From the NCBI RefSeq assembly GCF_025175675.1, contig NZ_JANIOA010000037.1, positions 1-43,813 of the forward strand: DNA of 43,813 nt, written 5' to 3'. Below the pieces are notes generated by a model. That model did not search any database and was not told the DNA's origin. It saw nothing but the letters and a program-made list of their open reading frames with translations. The translations under genes and the position numbers were made by a program. Of this stretch, positions 39,673 through 43,813 are shown in pieces. The stretch is from Sedimenticola hydrogenitrophicus. Its GTDB lineage: Bacteria > Pseudomonadota > Gammaproteobacteria > Chromatiales > Chromatiaceae. Within the stretch, counting starts at the first letter, position 1; the number at the start of each line of letters is the position of its first letter.

Positions 39673-40170
39673 GTGTATGAACCGGTCCGCAAACTCAGTG
39701 CTGCCGATGCAGTCGATGGATTCGACTGTGGTCAGCCAGCGCTGAACCAGTTTCTGCAGCGCTACGCGCTCGTCAACCAAAAAGCCAACAGCGCTCAGAC
39801 CTACGTCTGCTGCGGTGCGGGTGAAGTTGTTGGTTTTTACAGCCTTGCGGTGGGTAGCGTCGATCCCGGATCGGCGCCGGCAAGGGTGATGCAGGGGCTG
39901 GCGCGGCACCCGGTGCCCGTGATGATTCTGGCAAGGCTTGCGGTGGACAACGACCACCAGGGAAAAGGGCTGGGCAGTGCGCTGCTCAAGGATGCCTTGC
40001 TGCGTACCGCCCAGGCTGCTGATATTGCTGGTATTCGCTGCCTGTTGGTTCACGCCAAGGATGATGCCGCACGGCAGTGGTACAAAGCCTGGGAGTTTGA
40101 GCCGAGCCCCACCGATAGCTACCACCTGTTCCTGATGCTCAAGGATCTGAAGGTTTTGCTGGCGGGCTGA
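39673..40170 (+). CDS. GNAT acetyltransferase toxin (TacT/AtaT type)
   Basis: The family acetylates the amino group of charged tRNA and stops translation. From GTG 39673 the protein has 165 residues with family motifs FDCGQPALNQFLQRYALVNQ, ARLAVDNDHQGKGLGSALL (the acetyl-CoA-binding Q-G-K-G-L-G loop), and WYKAWEFEPSPTDSYHLFL with the conserved tyrosine region. The frame is open far upstream inside the antitoxin gene; the homologous start is at or near the GTG, 5 nt after the antitoxin stop. The ribosome site is poor, suggesting coupling. Confidence 0.9.
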   Translation: MYEPVRKLSAADAVDGFDCGQPALNQFLQRYALVNQKANSAQTYVCCGAGEVVGFYSLAVGSVDPGSAPARVMQGLARHPVPVMILARLAVDNDHQGKGLGSALLKDALLRTAQAADIAGIRCLLVHAKDDAARQWYKAWEFEPSPTDSYHLFLMLKDLKVLLAG

Positions 40171-40174
40171 CTGC

Positions 40175-40263
40175 GAAATGCGGATCGGAGAACAATATTC
40201 TCCGATGAATGCGGGTCAGGGAACAGCATTCTCTAATATGCCGGTGGCGTCAGCTGATTTTTC
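40175..40263 (+). repeat. Dispersed repeat, copies 2a and 2b in tandem
   Basis: 2a (40175-40206) reads AATGCGGATCGGAGAACAAT ... TTCTCCGATG; 2b (40207-40263) reads AATGCGGGTCAGGGAACAGC ... CTAATATGCCGGTGGCG. Same family and orientation as the copy at 39123. Confidence 0.75.
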
Positions 40264-40309
40264 GATGGAAACTGCAGAGGGCAGGCAAACATTTTGGATG
40301 GTGGTGTTC

Positions 40310-40489
40310 TCATATCATGAGCATGGCCACATCATAGGCCTCTATTGCCCGGTCATGTGTAATCAGGGTGAGGTTTTCCAGGCGGGCTTGTGCGACCAGT
40401 AAACAGTTGTCTGCCTCGATGGCTCGATCGAGTTCTGCCAGCTTTGCAGCGATATCGTCGATCCAATTTTCGTAACTACTTACCCCCAT
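40310..40489 (-). pseudogene. Truncated VapC-type PIN domain toxin
   Basis: A 59-codon frame from ATG 40489 to TGA 40310-40312. Its second half reads EADNCLLVAQARLENLTLIT followed by HDRAIEAYDV, which is the C-terminal half of VapC toxins: the D and the THD acidic residues are kept. The N-terminal half with the first catalytic aspartate, and a vapB gene, are missing, so no activity is expected. Confidence 0.65.
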
Positions 40490-40516
40490 TATGCCTGTGC
40501 AGGCGGGTACCCAGTG

Positions 40517-40546
40517 TAGTTTTGCAGAGTTCCACCTGCAAAACTA
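40517..40546. repeat. Perfect 11-bp inverted repeat
   Basis: TAGTTTTGCAG (40517-40527), 8-nt loop, CTGCAAAACTA (40536-40546). A single arm GTAGTTTTGCAG also occurs at about 39256-39267 near copy 1 of the dispersed repeat. It may be the end of a mobile or recombined segment. Confidence 0.6.
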
Positions 40547-40551
40547 TAACC

Positions 40552-40633
40552 CGTAGGATGCGGTGAGTAAAACGAACCGCATCGGTCTGGCGGCGAGCCA
40601 ATGATACGGTTCGCAAGCTCACCGGCATCCTAC
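40552..40633. repeat. GTAGGATGCGGTGAG-type palindromic repeat
   Basis: CGTAGGATGCGGTGAG ... AACGAACCGCATC, then GATACGGTTCGCAAGCTCACC and GGCATCCTAC. Same family as elements after lpxC (20100-20210) and after secA (25033-25109). Confidence 0.75.
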
Positions 40634-40720
40634 CCCGAAAACAGGTCATGGGGCTCCCCGTGGGCGCCGTCGGCAGGCGTGCGGGATGACGGGGAGTGAG
40701 TAGTTACCAATTTTCTAGAT

Positions 40721-42115
40721 TTATTTCCAGATCCCACGCCAGCTATGAAATTCACTGGGCCGCAGGCGGTAGCGGGCAATGTTTCCTTCGTGAAGACTGA
40801 GTAGCTGGGTCTCGACCACCTCAATGAAACGCTCGCGATCCGGCGCTTCGATCTGTTCTTGTGCGAAGCGCTGGATATGGCTGACGGCTTGCGTCTTACT
40901 CAATTTTTCGCGTACCACGTCCGCGACTGCTTGAATAATGTACTGACGGTACCGCAAACGGAAAGGATCAGGATAGCCTAAAGACTGCCGCACTGCCGAA
41001 TAACGGGCGCAGGAGCGTTTGTAGGCCCAGACAAACACATCACACAGCAACTCAATACGATTGAGTTCGTAGATGCCTAGCATGGCACTGATATAGGTGG
41101 ACTGTGATACATCGACGAAGGATAGTGGGCAGAGGTTGCGCTGAATCAGAGGAATGTTGGCAGCCAGGCGTGCAACCCGCTTGTTGACGTCCTCAAATGG
41201 CTGCAGGTAGGGCAAGTGCACCATCGCAAAAAACGCCTGTTCGAAGGGGTCTCGTATCGCAGCGGCCGTATCGAGCACCTGGTCAAAACACTCCTCGATC
41301 CGTTGTGGCCCTTCCAGCGGTAGGAATGTGGTTTGTCCAATGCCGACTGCGATAGTGCGCAACCGGCCACTGGCGGTAGGATCGTCCAGCAGGTTGTCAG
41401 ACAGCAATGCGTGCAGATTGAGCAGAGTATAGCGATTGAAGCCAATTTCACCCGCCGAGTCGATCAAAAACTCGATGGCTTCCTTGTGATTCAGGATCAT
41501 TTGCGATTCGAGCGCATCCTTGCCTGTTGCTGCCTCGCCAGCCGAAATCAGTCGTTCTGTTTCAAGTAAGGAGTAGGTGTTCCCCTCGAGTCGACTGGAG
41601 TTCCAGGAAAGGTCAATCAGTAGGCGATGAGCCAGTTGCCGCGCGTACGTTCCAGCCGGTTCATTACTGCTGATGGCTTGCCCCTGTGAAAGCAATTCAT
41701 CTCGAATTTCCTGGGTGAGGTAGTAGGTGTCGTTTGGTCGGTAGTCATCCAGAAACGCCCGGTTGTAGCCGATGGGCTTGCGCAGCATCAAGGGTTTCCG
41801 AACCAGTATTTCAACTTCCTTCGCTTCGGGCGACAGAGGAATCAGGATTTCAGCGTGAGCCGTTGCCGTCATTTTTACAGTGGCCTGTGCCGTCGCACTG
41901 ACCACCTTGCCGCGCAGATACTTGACCGCACGCCCTTGGCCCTCGCGTCGCACACGCTCCTGAGTAATCAGATTGTTGAGCCAGCGTTGCAGAGTCCGCC
42001 GATTGGGAGGTGCATCAAGGTTTTCTTCAATCTGCTCGATACGAGCTCCGTCTGGAAAGCGGGCAATCGCTTCAAGTACTGATTCATAGGCGTCTGTCGG
42101 GATAGGTCTGGCCAA
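40721..42115 (-). CDS. Fic family protein with N-terminal DNA-binding domain and altered Fic motif
   Basis: A 464-residue protein. Residues about 1-70 look like a winged-helix DNA-binding domain (PPNRRTLQRWLNNLITQERV). S173-x3-E177-G178 in WNSSRLEGN matches the inhibitory helix motif of class II Fic proteins. The Fic core motif HxFx(D/E)GNGRxxR appears as Q305-P-F-E-D-V-N-K-R-V-A-R316: the catalytic histidine is Gln and both glycines are changed. AMP transfer by the usual mechanism is therefore unlikely, though an activity of other kind cannot be excluded. AGGAGG stands 3 nt before the ATG. Half-sites upstream suggest self-regulation. Confidence 0.88.
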   Translation of the reverse strand: MARPIPTDAYESVLEAIARFPDGARIEQIEENLDAPPNRRTLQRWLNNLITQERVRREGQGRAVKYLRGKVVSATAQATVKMTATAHAEILIPLSPEAKEVEILVRKPLMLRKPIGYNRAFLDDYRPNDTYYLTQEIRDELLSQGQAISSNEPAGTYARQLAHRLLIDLSWNSSRLEGNTYSLLETERLISAGEAATGKDALESQMILNHKEAIEFLIDSAGEIGFNRYTLLNLHALLSDNLLDDPTASGRLRTIAVGIGQTTFLPLEGPQRIEECFDQVLDTAAAIRDPFEQAFFAMVHLPYLQPFEDVNKRVARLAANIPLIQRNLCPLSFVDVSQSTYISAMLGIYELNRIELLCDVFVWAYKRSCARYSAVRQSLGYPDPFRLRYRQYIIQAVADVVREKLSKTQAVSHIQRFAQEQIEAPDRERFIEVVETQLLSLHEGNIARYRLRPSEFHSWRGIWK

Positions 42116-42124
42116 TGTTCCTCC

Positions 42125-42202
42125 TGTCGCGCATTATCAAAATAGCGACACTAACACGGTTGATGTGTCGCGAAGCCATCATCGCGACATTAATGGTGTC
42201 GT
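42125..42202. promoter_or_regulatory. Operator array before the Fic gene
   Basis: TGTCGC (42125), GCGACA (42145), TGTCGC (42166), GCGACA (42184) and TGTCGT (42197) alternate in orientation. Pairs such as GCGACAC (42145-42151) with GTGTCGC (42165-42171) make perfect inverted repeats of 7 bp. A possible -10 (GATAAT on the reverse strand, about 42134-42139) lies inside the array. Confidence 0.6.
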
Positions 42203-42235
42203 GCAAGCTTTTCTCCTGGTGCGTGAGTCCATGTT

Positions 42236-42251
42236 GTGTGTAATTACACAC
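42236..42251. promoter_or_regulatory. 16-bp perfect palindrome at the hicA start
   Basis: GTGTGTAATTACACAC reads the same on both strands and ends 1 nt before the hicA ATG, where the ribosome site should be. It is the likely operator for the HicB ribbon-helix-helix domain, which is still encoded downstream. Confidence 0.65.
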
Positions 42252-42252
42252 C

Positions 42253-42509
42253 ATGAAGAGTGCGGAACTCATCAAGCAACTTAAAGCCGGCAGGGTGTGA
42301 ACTGCGTTCGGTGAAGGGATCTCACAACCCCCAGGTGTCAGAGTCAAACCAGCCACCCGCCGTGCGTCAAGTCACCCGACTGAACCTGGTTTGACTCCGA
42401 CGCCTTCACAGCTACAGACCGGGAGGGGCACGTAAGCGTTCCACACCCAAAAAAGGATCTTGGAAAAGGTTTGGTTGACAAGCTACTGCAGCAGGCAGGT
42501 TTGAAATGA
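42253..42509 (+). pseudogene. hicA: hicA toxin gene, broken by a frameshift and a palindromic insertion
   Basis: The start MKSAELIKQLKA is HicA. One extra base in GCCGGCAGG shifts the frame so that it stops at 42298-42300; in the next frame CELRSVKGSHN continues. At about 42331-42410 a block unrelated to HicA interrupts, after which DREGHVSVPHPKKDLGKGLV and DKLLQQAGLK complete the toxin, ending TGA 42507-42509. The catalytic histidine region (GSH) and the C-terminus survive but no full protein can be made. It overlaps hicB by ATGA. Confidence 0.85.
42333..42405. mobile_element. 73-bp palindromic insertion inside hicA
   Basis: AGGTGTCAGAGTCAAACCAG (42333-42352) and CTGGTTTGACTCCGACGCCT (42386-42405) are inverted copies with 18 of 20 bases matching, around a 33-nt centre. 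It sits between two parts of hicA that otherwise read on. It is too small to code for a transposase, so it resembles a MITE or REP-type unit. Confidence 0.65.
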
Positions 42510-42916
42510 TCAGATATCCCATTGCTATAGAACCGGGCGATGAAAACACCGCCTGGGGGGTGGTAGCCCCCGATCTTCCAGGTTGCTTCTCTGCCGGAGA
42601 CACGTTAGATGAGGCTATCGACAACGCCAAGGAAGCGATCGAGCTCTGGTTGGAGACCGTGTTGGATGATGAGGGAAAGGTACCCAAGCCCGGACTGTTG
42701 GGCGATCATCGGTCAAATCCTGAGTTTGATGGCTGGCTGTGGGCCGTGGTCGAGGTAAACCCATCCCTGGTTTCAACCAGAACAGTGCGACTCAATGTTT
42801 CCTTGCCGGAATCACTGGTGTACCGCATTGATGCTTACGCAAGCGCACACCATCTGACTCGATCCGGTTTTCTGGCCAAGGCGGCCTTGAATGAGATGGC
42901 TGAAAATGCATTGTAA
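42506..42916 (+). CDS. hicB: HicB antitoxin
   Basis: The 136-residue protein has an N-terminal RNase-H-like HicB domain (WGVVAPDLPGCFSAGDTLDE, then AKEAIELWLE) and a C-terminal ribbon-helix-helix (TVRLNVSLPESLVYRIDAYA, then TRSGFLAKAALNEMAE) for DNA binding. It looks intact although its partner hicA is broken, so it is an orphan antitoxin/regulator. The start overlaps the hicA stop. Confidence 0.93.
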   Translation: MIRYPIAIEPGDENTAWGVVAPDLPGCFSAGDTLDEAIDNAKEAIELWLETVLDDEGKVPKPGLLGDHRSNPEFDGWLWAVVEVNPSLVSTRTVRLNVSLPESLVYRIDAYASAHHLTRSGFLAKAALNEMAENAL

Positions 42917-42970
42917 TCGGTTGTACAAAATCAGGTGCTGCCCTATCCCAGATCCAAGGGGGACAGCGGT

Positions 42971-43034
42971 GAATGTGGGTCAGGGAATAATATTCTGTAG
43001 TGCCGGTGGTGGTAGCTGATTTTGCCAGGGGATC
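42971..43034 (+). repeat. Dispersed repeat, copy 3
   Basis: GAATGTGGGTCAGGGAATAA ... TATTCTGTAG then TGCCGGTGGTGGTAGCTGATTT, aligning with copies 1 and 2b. It is followed by GGGGTCAGGTCTTGCATTGT (43036-43055), a phrase I associate with REP-type transposase (RAYT) surroundings. No gene in 42917-43173. Confidence 0.7.
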
Positions 43035-43120
43035 GCGGGGTCAGGTCTTGCATTGTACGCGTGAAGAGTTCCGGCCCCCAGTGTTAAGCCCTACAGACTC
43101 CTGGCCTGCCTCTTCATTAG

Positions 43121-43164
43121 TATAATTGGCGTAACGTATTGCGGAACGTATCGCATCACGTTAC
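43121..43164 (+). promoter_or_regulatory. Promoter and operator of higBA
   Basis: TATAAT (43121-43126) is a perfect -10; no good -35 is visible. Just downstream GTAACG (43131-43136) and CGTTAC (43159-43164) are inverted, with direct repeats AACGTATTGC and AACGTATCGC (43133, 43145) 12 bp apart inside. This fits binding by HigA. Confidence 0.55.
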
Positions 43165-43173
43165 TATTTCCCC

Positions 43174-43455
43174 ATGATCAAATCATTCAAGGACAAGCGA
43201 GCAGAAGAGTTGTTCAACGGCAAGAAGCCCAAACGTCTTTCGGCAGATATCCACAAAAGGGCCTTCACAAAACTGGTCATGCTCAACGCCGCCGTCGAGC
43301 GAGATGATTTGAAAAAACCGCCGGGCAACCACCTTGAGGCGCTTGTCGGCGATAGAGAGGGCCAATACAGCATCCGCATTAATAAACAGTGGCGGGTATG
43401 TTTTGAGTGGGATAACGGCAGCGCTTATAACGTCGAGATAGTGGACTACCACTAG
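43174..43455 (+). CDS. higB: HigB toxin (RelE-like mRNA interferase)
   Basis: The 93-residue protein has the HigB layout: MIKSFKDKRAEELFNGKKPK, LVMLNAAVERDDLKKPPGNH, and YSIRINKQWRVCFEW with VEIVDYH at the end, including the basic and histidine residues of the active site. Toxin-before-antitoxin order, as normal for higBA. It looks intact. No clear ribosome binding site precedes the ATG. Confidence 0.94.
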   Translation: MIKSFKDKRAEELFNGKKPKRLSADIHKRAFTKLVMLNAAVERDDLKKPPGNHLEALVGDREGQYSIRINKQWRVCFEWDNGSAYNVEIVDYH

Positions 43456-43466
43456 AGGAGCGACCC

Positions 43467-43769
43467 ATGACTTACGAATCACCTGATCTCCTGGTGCACC
43501 CTGGCGAGATCCTGCAGACAGAATTTTTGGAAGAGCTGAATCTGAGCGCCTACAAGCTGGCGCAGGATATTAGTGTTCCCCGCACCCGTATCAGCGACAT
43601 CATCGCCGGCAAGCGCGCTATCACTGCGGATACCGCCTTGCGGCTGGGGCGCTACTTCGGCACCACCGCGCAGTTCTGGATGAACCTGCAGGCCGACTAC
43701 GATCTGCGTAAGGCGGTGATCGAGTTGGGCGAAAAACTGGAGCAAGAGGTTCACCCACGAGCGGCCTGA
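43467..43769 (+). CDS. higA: HigA antitoxin, XRE-type helix-turn-helix
   Basis: A 100-residue protein starting with HPGEILQTEFLEELNLSAYK, then the helix-turn-helix LAQDISVPRTRISDIIAGKR and TADTALRLGRYFGTTAQFWM, the full HigA signature. GAGGAG lies 8 nt before the ATG, 11 nt after higB. It neutralises HigB and represses the operon. Confidence 0.95.
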   Translation: MTYESPDLLVHPGEILQTEFLEELNLSAYKLAQDISVPRTRISDIIAGKRAITADTALRLGRYFGTTAQFWMNLQADYDLRKAVIELGEKLEQEVHPRAA

Positions 43770-43813
43770 GTTAGGTTAACGGTTTGCTTAGGCCTACCTG
43801 GCTTCCGTTACTC

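Noticed and set aside
43770-43813. Integron attC site near GTTAGGTTAAC at the window end
   Set aside because: No matching RYYYAAC/GTTRRRY pair or folded attC structure was found, and no integrase is present in the window.

Overview
The window is chromosomal DNA from a gammaproteobacterium. The evidence is the gene order (rnpB, then the complete division and cell wall cluster mraZ to ftsZ, then lpxC, a DciA/DUF721 gene, an M23 peptidase, secA, argJ, a mutT-ThiE fusion, yacG, zapD, coaE and pilD-C-B-A), the meso-DAP type MurE signature, LpxC (outer membrane) and type IV pili. The order after lpxC resembles Pseudomonas and Chromatiales-like bacteria more than enterics: there is no secM. I cannot name the genus from sequence alone.

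Layout. 1-712: RNase P RNA with a good promoter, then a spacer. 713-18611: the dcw cluster on the + strand, nearly all genes overlapping or abutting, with no visible internal terminator. It starts at a sigma70-type promoter overlapped by a row of MraZ boxes. Two unusual spacers interrupt it: murC-murB (a 53-codon ORF with a strong ribosome binding site) and ftsQ-ftsA (a 42-codon ORF containing a four-copy 12-bp repeat). 18612-27874: lpxC, dciA (reverse), an M23 peptidase, secA, argJ and mutT-thiE, separated by spacers full of short palindromic repeats of several families (GTAGGGTGGATAAGC-, GTAGGATGCGGTGAGC- and GGTGGGCACGC-type).

27875-31216: a RelE-type toxin-antitoxin (TA) pair, a 174-bp long inverted repeat, yacG-zapD-coaE on the reverse strand, the remains of a second relBE pair, and an intact ParE-type pair. 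31331-37929: type IV pilus genes on the reverse strand (pilD, pilC, pilB), a pilin O-oligosaccharyltransferase of the PglL/TfpO type and the major pilin pilA, with a strong terminator after pilA and a sigma54-like promoter before it.

38356-43769 is an accessory island made almost only of TA-like genes: HEPN/MNT, DUF1778/GNAT (TacAT type), a truncated VapC, a Fic-family regulator whose catalytic histidine is glutamine, a hicA gene broken by a frameshift and a palindromic insertion but followed by intact hicB, and higBA. A dispersed repeat (core GAGAACAATATTCTC) brackets the TacAT pair and recurs before higBA. The points most worth following are the MraZ box array that redefines the mraZ start, the two small ORFs in the dcw cluster, the hicA insertion, and the Fic gene with five alternating TGTCGC/GCGACA half-sites in front of it.
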